DNA of 46,212 nt from Desulfuromonadales bacterium. GTDB taxonomy: Bacteria; Desulfobacterota; Desulfuromonadia; Desulfuromonadales; JAAXQG01. Shown here in pieces: positions 38,984-46,212 of the stretch. The stretch's first letter is position 1. Every line of letters starts with the position of its first letter. The notes under the pieces are model-generated. The model worked only from the letters and a program-made list of their open reading frames with translations. It had not been told where the DNA came from and searched no databases. Made by a program: the position numbers and the translations under genes. The stretch covers positions 1 to 46,212 of the forward strand of contig JAAXQG010000258.1 of NCBI GenBank assembly GCA_012974445.1, in the 5' to 3' direction.

Positions 38984-41698
38984 ATGCGTCGTTTATTTAC
39001 TATTTCTTCTTTAGCGTTTCTTATCGCCACACCGGGATTGGCCAATGCGGCTACAACTCCCTCTCAGTGTGGCGCAACTGGGTTGATTTTAACACCCACT
39101 GCTGAGACGTTGAATGCAGGAAATTTCTGCATGGGACTTTGGACAGACTCCTCCTCTCAGGAAGAGTCCGACCTGCTGTTGATCCCCTTCAGCTTGACTC
39201 TGGGCCTTGGAACTTTCTGGGAAGCCTATGGCTCTTTTCCCAATCTGCTTTTTAATGGAGATGAAGCCCTGAGTGACAAGGGGTTTGCAACATTAGGCAT
39301 GAAGCTCAGGTTCGTCGGTAAGCGTAGTTCAGCCTTCAAAATTGCTCTTGATGGTCAGGTTCAGAATACAATCAACGATCTTGACCCTGATCTTGATGGA
39401 TTAACCAACTATCAATACCGCCTTATATCCAGCTATAGATTCAAGAGGCTCGGGCTTCACCTCAGCGGTGGTTACCTTGACAACGAGCAGCCTGTATCTT
39501 CTTCGGCTAACGTAAGTTATGACAGTCAGACGATCTACTCTGGTGGCATCGAGTTCTATCCCTCCGAACGCCTCCGACTTATCGCAGAGATTGAGGATTA
39601 TTCAGCAAAAATCCCAGGTACCGAAGGTCGCCAGGAAGCCTCTGTAGGCTTTCAGTATTATCTCTCCCCTCATCTGACTCTCAACTCCAGCCTCGGGTTT
39701 GGAATGACCGATGGTTCTCCCGATTGGAGAGCGATCGTTGGCTTCTCTTCCTGTCAAGGCATTGGAACCTACCAGGTCCCCATCAAGAGAGCAGTTGAGA
39801 AGGTGATCGAAGTCAGTGAGCCTGAGCCGGTCAAGGTCTCCAAGTTCAAGGCCCTGACGCCGCTGGTGCCCAAGGTGAGGCCGATTTCGGCAACTCCGGT
39901 GACCTCTCTGGAAGTCATGGAGGCTGAGGAGAAGAAACGGGCGGTCCTGGTTAAGCCTTCGGATCGTCTGAGTATCCCGGGAAGTTCCCTGACCCGGGCA
40001 CAGGCTGTTTCGTCCATTTCTCCGGCGACTTCTGCCGAAGGTCTGTCGAAGGCAGCTGCTGTTGTCTCCGAGCCCACTGTAGCTTCCCTGTATAAAAAAT
40101 TCCGTTTCCCTGACTTTGCCTTTTCCTATGACCTCTCCGAGCTCAGCGATGAGGGCAAGAAGGAGCTTGCACGGGTTGCCGAGTGGCTTAGAAAAGATAA
40201 CAAGTGGTTCGCCATGAAGGTCGTCGGCCATACTGATAGTGTCGGTTCTGCCTCCTACAATGAAAAGCTCTCTCTCGGAAGAGCGGTTCAGGTTGCTTCT
40301 TATCTGGTGCTGAATGAAGGTATAGATCCGGCGAGGCTTTTTGTTCAGGGGGCTGGTGAGTCTGAGCCCATGGGTTCCAATGCCAACCCTGAGGGCAGGA
40401 AGAAGAATCGTCGGGTCGAGTTGTTGGTCCTGGTCCCTGAGGGGGATGCATTTGTACCGAAGGCCGTCAGTTTCAATAATATGAAGACCACCTCTAAGGT
40501 CGCCATCGCCTCGGATATCCCGATGCTTCAAGAGGGTAAGGTATCGCTGAAACCGGCTCGCAACGGCGCAGCAGGCAACCCTGGGGCTGCATCAGCGATC
40601 CGGGAGACGGTAGTTACGCAAGAGGCTTCTCCCATAGTGCCGCTGGGTGCTCCCATTGCAGCGCCTGTGGTTTCTGTCTCTTCCTTGTTGCCTGTATCCG
40701 TTGCGGTTCCGGTAGCCGCCCCCGCTTCTGTTGCCAAAGTTGGGGCTGAAATTCTCAGAAGTTTCAGCTTCCCCGCTGTCTCTTTCTCCTACGACCTCAA
40801 GGCCCTTCCAGGGTCTCTTGATTCTGAGCTTTCGGCAGTTGCCGCGTGGCTTGAGCGCAACGCAGGACAGTGGAGCCGGATCCGGGTTGTGGGACATACC
40901 GACAGCGTTGGGGCTGCGGCCTATAATAGGGCTCTCTCCGTAGAACGGGCATCTGGTGTTGCTGATCATCTTAGTCAGCAGCAGGGGCTCAATCCAGAGC
41001 TCATCGATGTTGTGGGTGCCGGGGAGTCTGATCCGCTGGAGAATAATCTGAAAGCTTCAGGACGTGAACGTAATAGAAGAGTCGAAATCGAGGTGATCAG
41101 AAAAGAAGATGCCTCTTCGACCCGGTTAAATATCCCTGTCCCGGCCCCCACTGTTATTGAGGCTGTATCCCCGAAGGCTGTTGCTTCGCCAGAGCCGGCA
41201 GTACGTTTTGTCAAGGCCAGCAAGGGGGCATCATCTGACAGTCTGCTGCTTGAACTTTCCAGTGCCGAGGGGACAACGAAGGGTAAACCTTCGACCATAG
41301 AGTTCAGGGTGACGAAGAAGGCGGTTTTGACAGAAGTTTTTGAGAAGTTTGTGACACCAGCCGGAAGTTTCCCCTACAACGAGAGCCACTATACTGAGAT
41401 AGGGAAAGACTCCTTTGCCGAGATTCTCGAAGCACTCAAGCGTGGCGATGAAGACTTGATGGTCATGGTTTCTGGCCATACCGATGCTATAGGGCCCCAG
41501 GAGTTCAATCGCAGCCTCTCCCTTCAAAGGGCCAAGGAAGTTGCTGGGGAGATATTTAAAAATCTCGGCGGGGGCAGGAACCGTGTTGTCGTTCAGGGAG
41601 CGGGTGAGCTTGAGCCTCAACTCAATAATCTTCGCCCTGATGGGCGTAGTGTGAACCGCAGGGTTGAGGTTCTCTTACTGAAACCCGTGGACGAGTGA
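38984..41698 (+). CDS. Outer-membrane beta-barrel protein with three tandem OmpA-like peptidoglycan-binding domains
   Basis: A 904-residue envelope protein. The ATG at 38984 (GAGG just upstream) starts a signal peptide, MRRLFTISSLAFLIATPGLA, cleaved near ANA. Residues 24-270 look like a beta-barrel or porin-like domain of alternating strands (GLILTPTAETLNAGNF, the YEAYGSF-type region, ending in a GFSSCQG strand). Three OmpA C-terminal domains follow, at about 370-485, 590-710 and 780-904, separated by Ala/Val/Pro/Ser-rich linkers of 70-100 residues. Each keeps the diaminopimelate-binding Asp and Arg: GHTDSVG and KNRRVEL, GHTDSVG and RNRRVEI, GHTDAIG and VNRRVEV. Most OmpA-type proteins have one such domain. 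It should pin the outer membrane to the cell wall at several points. Its stop overlaps the next ATG. Confidence 0.88.
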   Translation: MRRLFTISSLAFLIATPGLANAATTPSQCGATGLILTPTAETLNAGNFCMGLWTDSSSQEESDLLLIPFSLTLGLGTFWEAYGSFPNLLFNGDEALSDKGFATLGMKLRFVGKRSSAFKIALDGQVQNTINDLDPDLDGLTNYQYRLISSYRFKRLGLHLSGGYLDNEQPVSSSANVSYDSQTIYSGGIEFYPSERLRLIAEIEDYSAKIPGTEGRQEASVGFQYYLSPHLTLNSSLGFGMTDGSPDWRAIVGFSSCQGIGTYQVPIKRAVEKVIEVSEPEPVKVSKFKALTPLVPKVRPISATPVTSLEVMEAEEKKRAVLVKPSDRLSIPGSSLTRAQAVSSISPATSAEGLSKAAAVVSEPTVASLYKKFRFPDFAFSYDLSELSDEGKKELARVAEWLRKDNKWFAMKVVGHTDSVGSASYNEKLSLGRAVQVASYLVLNEGIDPARLFVQGAGESEPMGSNANPEGRKKNRRVELLVLVPEGDAFVPKAVSFNNMKTTSKVAIASDIPMLQEGKVSLKPARNGAAGNPGAASAIRETVVTQEASPIVPLGAPIAAPVVSVSSLLPVSVAVPVAAPASVAKVGAEILRSFSFPAVSFSYDLKALPGSLDSELSAVAAWLERNAGQWSRIRVVGHTDSVGAAAYNRALSVERASGVADHLSQQQGLNPELIDVVGAGESDPLENNLKASGRERNRRVEIEVIRKEDASSTRLNIPVPAPTVIEAVSPKAVASPEPAVRFVKASKGASSDSLLLELSSAEGTTKGKPSTIEFRVTKKAVLTEVFEKFVTPAGSFPYNESHYTEIGKDSFAEILEALKRGDEDLMVMVSGHTDAIGPQEFNRSLSLQRAKEVAGEIFKNLGGGRNRVVVQGAGELEPQLNNLRPDGRSVNRRVEVLLLKPVDE

Positions 41699-42153
41699 TG
41701 AACATGAGGTGGGGGCTTTTGTTCTTTGCGCTGGTCTTTCTTCCTGTAGTGGCTATGGGGCAGGTAGAGTCCCTTTCGCCTGCTCCGCAGGGCAGTACGC
41801 TTGCGGTCGTATCTTTTTCAGATGGTTCCTCAAGGCTCAATGCCGATGCTCGCCAGCTTATAGACGGAATTTCCTCTAAACTCAAAAAGCTTAATCATGG
41901 TGAAAAGCTTATCCGAATAGAGGGTTTTTCCCTTACCCGCAAGGGTGAAGTGCATGACTGGTCCCTTTCGGCAAAAAGGGCGCAGGTGGTGGTTGAATAT
42001 ATCCGGTCAAGGTATGAAATTGAAATGCCTCCCTTTATCACGGCGCATCTCGCATCCCGGACTTCATCTCCGGGTGACCGCGTGGAAATCATTCTTTATG
42101 ATAACCTTTTTGAAACCAAGGGGGACATTGTCCCTATACTTATGGCTAGGTAG
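41698..42153 (+). CDS. Small exported OmpA-like protein with degenerate peptidoglycan-binding motif
   Basis: A 151-residue exported protein whose ATG shares bases with the stop of the triple-OmpA gene (TGATG). It has a signal peptide (MRWGLLFFALVFLPVVAMG, residues about 4-22), then one domain with the OmpA-domain pattern: VVSFSDGSSRLNADARQLID, a strand IRIEGFSL, the helix WSLSAKRAQVVVEYIRS and the end GDRVEIIL. The binding-site pieces are altered: where OmpA has GHTDxxG this has EGFSLTRKG, and NRRVE is replaced by GDRVE, so the ligand Asp is missing while an Arg remains. It may be a partner or regulator of the large protein rather than a wall binder. Confidence 0.72.
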   Translation: MNMRWGLLFFALVFLPVVAMGQVESLSPAPQGSTLAVVSFSDGSSRLNADARQLIDGISSKLKKLNHGEKLIRIEGFSLTRKGEVHDWSLSAKRAQVVVEYIRSRYEIEMPPFITAHLASRTSSPGDRVEIILYDNLFETKGDIVPILMAR

Positions 42154-42159
42154 ACTCTG

Positions 42160-42636
42160 ATGTCAGCGGTTCCCGAAGAGCTGTTCGAAAACAGCCTTTT
42201 TTTCAAAGGGCTTCAAAAAGAAGAAATCGATGTTTTCCTGAAGTCCTTTTCAGAGAAGTATTTTTCTGCAGGCACGACGGTTTTTATTGAAAATATGCCG
42301 GGCGAAAGGCTCTATCTCCTGGTGCATGGAAGAATTCGTATCTCTCGAATGCTCGCTGAAGGGGACGAGCGCACCCTGGCTGACCTTGGTCCAGGCGATC
42401 TCTTCGGCGAGATGGCCGTCATTGAAGGGGCAAGTAGAGCCGCTACGGCTCGGGTTACGGAAGATGCCCGTTTGCTGAGTCTTTCAAGGGAAGACTTCGA
42501 GCTCTTTTGTGAGAAATTCGAACATCTTGGACTCATTGTCATGAAGAATATTATGAGAACTTTCAGTCTGAGGCTAAGGCAGAACAGTGATGAATATCGC
42601 GAGATGATGCTTTTTGCTCTCGGGGCTGTCGAGTAG
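42160..42636 (+). CDS. Stand-alone cyclic-nucleotide-binding domain protein
   Basis: A 158-residue cytoplasmic protein consisting of a single CRP-type cyclic-nucleotide-binding domain plus a C-terminal helix. The beta-roll and phosphate-binding cassette are clear: RLYLLVHGRIRISRML, GPGDLFGEMAVIEGASRAAT (FGE...RxAT, with the Arg contacting the cyclic phosphate) and DARLLSLSREDFELFCE. There is no helix-turn-helix after it (the chain ends at about residue 158 after RLRQNSDEYREMMLF), so it is not a DNA-binding CRP/FNR protein. It lies six bases after the OmpA-like gene, implying a signalling input to the envelope cluster. Which nucleotide it binds, if any, is unknown. Confidence 0.82.
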   Translation: MSAVPEELFENSLFFKGLQKEEIDVFLKSFSEKYFSAGTTVFIENMPGERLYLLVHGRIRISRMLAEGDERTLADLGPGDLFGEMAVIEGASRAATARVTEDARLLSLSREDFELFCEKFEHLGLIVMKNIMRTFSLRLRQNSDEYREMMLFALGAVE

Positions 42637-42650
42637 TCTGAGGAGGTCAC

Positions 42651-43301
42651 ATGCACAAGGTTAATCTTTTTATTAAGGTTTCTATACTGATTTGCGCTGG
42701 CTTTCTCTCGGCCTGTCTTCCTGTGGTCTCGCCAGCACCGGATGCTTCGGGGATTGTTAATCTTAAGTCCAAATCGATTACCCAGAACGTCCAGGGGGTG
42801 GAGATTATGGTGCAGCTTGGAGATCTCGAGGTCGCTCCCTATCGAATGGTCGATAATCTTTCATCTTTTTATGTCAGGGTCAAAAACCATCGTAAGGAGG
42901 TTCTCAATCTGTCACAGGACTCTTACTATCTTGTGGATTCCGAAGGCGTTGCCGTAAAGCCGATTTCACCGGAGAAAATCCAGTCCATTGTTCAGAAAGA
43001 TAATCAGTATCTGATCCCCTATCCCTATGTCGGATATTACTATTTGCAGGACAAGGAAAAGTCCTCTTTCTTCAATACCTTTGACAGCTCTTTGCCCTAC
43101 TACGCCTCCAATTACCCTCAGGATGTTTATACTTCCGCTTTGCCCGATGAATCCGTTTTGCCCGGCACGGCTATTGAGGGGCATCTTTATTTTGTTTCCG
43201 ATATTTTATCAAAAAAACGCTTTGAGATCCGCGTATATATGGACAAGCCTTCATCTGAAACCTCGGCAGATTTTCTCTTCCCCTTTTCAGTTGAAAAGTA
43301 G
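42651..43301 (+). CDS. Lipoprotein of unknown function
   Basis: A 216-residue predicted lipoprotein. The signal peptide MHKVNLFIKVSILICAGF ends in the lipobox LSAC (Cys at about 22). The mature protein appears beta-rich with many Tyr and Ser residues (for example LSSFYVRVKNHRKEVLNLS and YPYVGYYYLQDKE), and the segment near 60-95 looks like an immunoglobulin-like strand pair. I do not recognise the family. It starts 14 bases after the cyclic-nucleotide-binding gene with GAGGAGG upstream, so it is part of the same envelope operon. Confidence 0.78.
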   Translation: MHKVNLFIKVSILICAGFLSACLPVVSPAPDASGIVNLKSKSITQNVQGVEIMVQLGDLEVAPYRMVDNLSSFYVRVKNHRKEVLNLSQDSYYLVDSEGVAVKPISPEKIQSIVQKDNQYLIPYPYVGYYYLQDKEKSSFFNTFDSSLPYYASNYPQDVYTSALPDESVLPGTAIEGHLYFVSDILSKKRFEIRVYMDKPSSETSADFLFPFSVEK

Positions 43302-43374
43302 GGGCTGATACCCTATAGTCCCCGACCGAAATCACCCTTTTTTAGCTTAATAAATCCTAAAAACGGAGGGTCCT

Positions 43375-45066
43375 ATGACCTCTATTCTGTTAAATCAGAA
43401 ACTGATTTTCGGTCTCATGGGTGGTCTAGGTCTGTTTCTCTTCGGCATGAAGATCATGTCCGAAGGGCTCCAGAAGCTTGCCGGTAGTCGGATGAGAAAA
43501 ATCCTTAGTGCCCTGACTAATAACAGGCTCATCGGAACTTTCGTCGGAATTGCTGTTACGGCAATCATTCAGTCTTCCAGTGCAACAACGGTCATGGTGG
43601 TCGGTTTCGTCAACGCCGGACTGATGTCTTTGATGCAGGCTATTGGCGTTATCATGGGGGCCAATGTGGGCACCACGATAACGGCCCAGCTGATTGCCTT
43701 CAAGGTAACTAAATTTGCGTTGCCGGCCATTGGGGTTGGCGCCGCCATCAAGCTTTTTGCCAGCAACAGAAAATACGTCTATTTCGGCGAGATTCTTCTG
43801 GGGTTCGGTATTCTTTTTTTCGGTCTGAGCACCATGAAGGGGGCTTTCGATCCCGTTAAGGGTAGCGAGGAATTTCGCCAATTCTTCACCCTGGTGGGTG
43901 ATAATCCTCTCCTGGGGGTGCTTATCGGCGCCATCCTGACGGTGATCGTTCAGAGTAGCAGCGCAACCATCGGTATCACCGTCGCCCTTGCTTCCAGTGG
44001 TGTTCTGAGTTTCGAAGCCAGCATCGCCTTGATCCTCGGGGAGAATATCGGCACAACGGTCACGGCAAATCTCGCCGCCATAGGCACCAACGTTGCGGCT
44101 CGTCGCACCGCCTTTGCTCACTTTCTGTTTAATTTTCTCGGTACGGTTTATATGATTTTGCTCATGCCGTACTTCATGTCATTCATATCGAGTATTACGC
44201 CGGGGGATGCCAACTTTATCGCACGGTCAGCAGAGGAGGCCAAGGCCCTGGGAGTTACCATCGGGGATAAGCCTTTTATTGCCCGTCACATCGCTAATAC
44301 TCATACGTTGTTCAATATTATCAACGTGATTGTTTTCCTTCCCTTTATCGGGTTACTGGCCAAGGCAGCAACTTTTGTGATTCGCGGTGATGACGTCGAA
44401 ATGGAGTTTCGACTCAAGTATCTTGATAACCGTGTTCTCAATACTCCACCGATTGCGCTCGGACAGGCCAGGAGCGAGGTGAAGCGCATGGCGGACCTTG
44501 CGCTAGAGATGGTCGATGAGACGCAGGCGTATTATGCTGATTTAGATCCCAAGCGCATACAGCGTCTGGAGAAAATGGAATCGCTCATCGATCTGCTCCA
44601 GAAAGAAATTACCGACTTTCTTGTTACCTTGTCCCAGCAGTCGATCAGTCAGGATGCATCCAGAGACATCGCCGGAATGATGCATATGGTCAATGACCTG
44701 GAGCGTGTGGGGGATCACTGTGAGAATCTCTGGGAACTGGCTCTGAAAATGAAGACTGAGAAGGTGAGCTTCTCTGAGCTGGGCAATGCCGAGTTACTTG
44801 AGCTCTCTACCAGGGCCCGTGAATTCCTCGCCTTTCTGATTGAGGCCATTGAGCGTCGCGATACGACCATTGCCCTGAAGGCAGATCAGATGGAGTCTCA
44901 CATTGACGATCTTGAATCGTCCTTCAGAAACAATCATATTCAGAGACTCAACACCGGGGAATGCACTGTTATCTCGGGTTTGATTTTTACCGATATGCTT
45001 CACAACTATGAAAAGATCGGTGATCACACTTTTAATCTCTCCAAGATTGTGGTCGGAGCTAAATAG
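43375..45066 (+). CDS. Na/Pi cotransporter family protein with PhoU-like C-terminal domain
   Basis: A 563-residue inner-membrane protein. The N-terminal 330 residues hold two repeats of the NptA/SLC34 fold, each with the QSSSAT signature (IIQSSSATTVMVVGFVNAG, about residue 65; VIVQSSSATIGITVALASSG, about 195) and the GANVGTT / GENIGTT motifs. Residues about 350-555 are helical and PhoU-like, with RMADLALEMVDETQAYY and metal-binding-type motifs MMHMVNDLERVGDHCEN and MLHNYEKIGDHTFNL. Sodium-driven phosphate uptake is the expected role. It is 73 bases after the lipoprotein and ends in a strong terminator, so it may close the operon. Confidence 0.92.
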   Translation: MTSILLNQKLIFGLMGGLGLFLFGMKIMSEGLQKLAGSRMRKILSALTNNRLIGTFVGIAVTAIIQSSSATTVMVVGFVNAGLMSLMQAIGVIMGANVGTTITAQLIAFKVTKFALPAIGVGAAIKLFASNRKYVYFGEILLGFGILFFGLSTMKGAFDPVKGSEEFRQFFTLVGDNPLLGVLIGAILTVIVQSSSATIGITVALASSGVLSFEASIALILGENIGTTVTANLAAIGTNVAARRTAFAHFLFNFLGTVYMILLMPYFMSFISSITPGDANFIARSAEEAKALGVTIGDKPFIARHIANTHTLFNIINVIVFLPFIGLLAKAATFVIRGDDVEMEFRLKYLDNRVLNTPPIALGQARSEVKRMADLALEMVDETQAYYADLDPKRIQRLEKMESLIDLLQKEITDFLVTLSQQSISQDASRDIAGMMHMVNDLERVGDHCENLWELALKMKTEKVSFSELGNAELLELSTRAREFLAFLIEAIERRDTTIALKADQMESHIDDLESSFRNNHIQRLNTGECTVISGLIFTDMLHNYEKIGDHTFNLSKIVVGAK

Positions 45067-45139
45067 TCGGTTGTATCTGCTGATGTGGCCTGGCGACGAA
45101 TCGCTCTGGTAGCCAAGCTGAGCTGGCAGTAAAGAAAAT

Positions 45140-45185
45140 AAAGAGGACTTTCTCCTGAGGCCATGGGGGAAAGTCCTCTTTTTGT
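45140..45185. terminator. Rho-independent terminator after the Na/Pi transporter
   Basis: AAAGAGGACTTTCTCC (45140-45155) pairs along its whole length with GGGGAAAGTCCTCTTT (one G-U pair), around a loop of about ten bases, followed by T's on the plus strand and preceded by A's, so it could work in both directions. Confidence 0.9.
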
Positions 45186-45242
45186 TTCTGAGTTATGAGC
45201 TCTTTGATTTCTGAATTCCCCTGCTTGCGCAGAGGGAGCGGC

Positions 45243-45305
45243 AGGGCTGAGATTTGTATGTCTCAGCCCTAGATTCAACCACTTATGCCCACTGGGCATG
45301 CAGTG
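45243..45305. repeat. Two adjacent hairpins upstream of the iorA promoter
   Basis: AGGGCTGAGA (45243-45252) pairs perfectly with TCTCAGCCCT (45261-45270). A second stem follows at once: ATGCCC (45285-45290) with GGGCAT (45294-45299) in a three-base loop, extended by CACT (45280-45283) with AGTG (45302-45305). Neither has a T-run. They lie before the iorA promoter, so they are not part of its leader; they could be regulator binding sites or an uncharacterised element. The rest of the roughly 400-base gap (45067-45466) holds only the terminator and the promoter. Confidence 0.7.
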
Positions 45306-45362
45306 TCTTTTATCCCTGTGATTCCGGGCTCTCAGAGTGCTTAAATACTGCTTCGGACTTCG

Positions 45363-45391
45363 TTGACAAGCTCAGATGAGTTCTCTATATT
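45363..45391 (+). promoter_or_regulatory. Sigma-70 promoter of iorA
   Basis: TTGACA (45363-45368), an exact 17-base spacer and TATATT (45386-45391) are near consensus. The start site would be near 45398, giving a leader of about 70 bases before the iorA ATG at 45467. Confidence 0.75.
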
Positions 45392-45466
45392 CGGGACTCT
45401 TTATCCGTATGCAAACCTGTGTTTTAGCTGTTTCTTTTTATAGAAATCTAATCAGTGGAAGGTCTT

Positions 45467-46212
45467 ATGGAAAAAACTATTCTCTCAGGCAACGAAGCCA
45501 TAGCCCGGGGGGCCTTTGAGGCCCGCGTACAGGTCGCATCGGCCTACCCCGGAACCCCCAGTACTGAAATTCTCGAAAACATAGTCAAATATCCCGAAAT
45601 CAACTCATCCTGGGCGACCAACGAAAAGGTCTCTCTCGAGGTGGGTATCGGGGCATCTTTCGCCGGTGCCCGGGCGCTGGTAACGACCAAGCACGTCGGG
45701 CTCAACGTCATGGCCGATCCCCTGTTTACCCTCTCCTATACCGGGGTTCGGGGCGGGCTGGTCATCGTGGTCGCTGATGATCCTGAGCTGCACTCATCTC
45801 AGAATGAGCAGGACAGCCGCAACTACGCCAAGTTCGCCAAGGTTCCCATGCTTGAGCCTTCAGACAGCGATGAGGCACGCCGCTTTACCCGTCTCGCTTT
45901 CGAGATCAGTGAGCAGTTTGACACCCCGGTGCTGCTGCGCAGCAATACCCGCATCTCCCATTCCAAGACCATTACCTACCTGGAAGACCAGGTGGAGGAG
46001 CTTCCCGCCGCCGTGCTGGAGCGCAACCCCGCCAAGTTCGTCATGCTGCCCGGCAATGCCCGCAAGCGTCATTATGATGTGGAAGAGCGTATCCTCAAGC
46101 TCAAGCAGTGGGCCTGTACCCAGAGCTTCAATCAGGTCGAAGAAGGCTCAGGCGAGATCGGCATTATCACTTCCGGAACCGCCTACCAGTATGCCAGAGA
46201 AGTCTTCCCCGA
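45467..46212 (+). CDS. iorA: Indolepyruvate ferredoxin oxidoreductase alpha subunit (runs off the right edge)
   Basis: A thiamine-diphosphate enzyme that oxidatively decarboxylates aryl pyruvates to aryl-acetyl-CoA with ferredoxin, as part of anaerobic aromatic amino-acid use. The ATG at 45467 follows GGAAGG. The visible 248 residues start LSGNEAIARGAFEARVQVAS and contain YPGTPSTEIL, the TPP-binding-type Glu region ATNEKVSLEVGIGASFAG, TTKHVGLNVMADPLF and ADDPELHSSQNEQDSRNYAK, all characteristic of the IorA N-terminal half. The C-terminal TPP domain and the 4Fe-4S ferredoxin domain would be past the window edge, and iorB is expected downstream. Confidence 0.93.
   Translation, partial: MEKTILSGNEAIARGAFEARVQVASAYPGTPSTEILENIVKYPEINSSWATNEKVSLEVGIGASFAGARALVTTKHVGLNVMADPLFTLSYTGVRGGLVIVVADDPELHSSQNEQDSRNYAKFAKVPMLEPSDSDEARRFTRLAFEISEQFDTPVLLRSNTRISHSKTITYLEDQVEELPAAVLERNPAKFVMLPGNARKRHYDVEERILKLKQWACTQSFNQVEEGSGEIGIITSGTAYQYAREVFP

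Overview
The window looks like chromosomal DNA of an anaerobic, metal- and sulfur-respiring deltaproteobacterium of the Desulfuromonadia (Geobacter / Desulfuromonas / Pelobacter type). This is inferred from the gene mix: a DMSO-reductase-family operon, PAS-rich regulators, a GGDEF/EAL protein, a bacteriohemerythrin, a CusCBA-type efflux locus, AmmeMemoRadiSam protein B, and indolepyruvate:ferredoxin oxidoreductase. No 16S rRNA or plasmid/phage backbone is present, so the assignment rests on gene content only.

Layout. 1-941: the 5' part of dbpA (minus strand), then a highly structured, apparently non-coding stretch that may be the 5' end of a decayed group II intron. 942-6759: a PAS/LuxR regulator, a repeat-rich control region, and a four-gene molybdoenzyme operon (TorD-like chaperone, Tat-exported catalytic subunit, 16-Cys ferredoxin subunit, small secreted protein) with no membrane anchor gene. 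7014-16711: an old-yellow-enzyme gene with an internal deletion, the agmatine pathway pair aguAB, a TlpA-like thioredoxin, a GGDEF gene remnant, pgi, and a translationally coupled slp / PAS-GGDEF-EAL pair. 16931-19800: holC, trmJ, a small unknown, and rlmD. 19873-26374: cusC, a broken cusB, cusA, and a Met/His-rich periplasmic protein. 26472-30328: tRNA-Cys, a TauE-type permease, Memo-like protein, gltX, and a duplicated-domain unknown.

30350-38594: a hemerythrin with a substituted iron ligand and a hexanucleotide repeat in its leader, divergent from a Fur-boxed Fe(III) ABC transporter (fbpABC); then vanZ-like, bioBD under an apparent BirA operator, two tandem XRE-cupin regulators, and an HU/IHF gene. 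38984-45066: an envelope cluster. It holds an outer-membrane protein carrying three consecutive OmpA-like peptidoglycan-binding domains, a small degenerate OmpA-like protein, a lone cyclic-nucleotide-binding domain protein, a lipoprotein, and a Na/Pi cotransporter with a PhoU-like tail. 45467-end: the start of iorA behind a clear sigma-70 promoter.

The most interesting items are the triple-OmpA envelope cluster, the anchorless molybdoenzyme operon with its repeat-array control region, the structured RNA near the left edge, the BirA-like operator nested in a 19-bp perfect inverted repeat, the hexanucleotide repeat beside a hemerythrin lacking one canonical ligand, and two genes (old yellow enzyme and cusB) that each appear to have lost about 120 bp internally.
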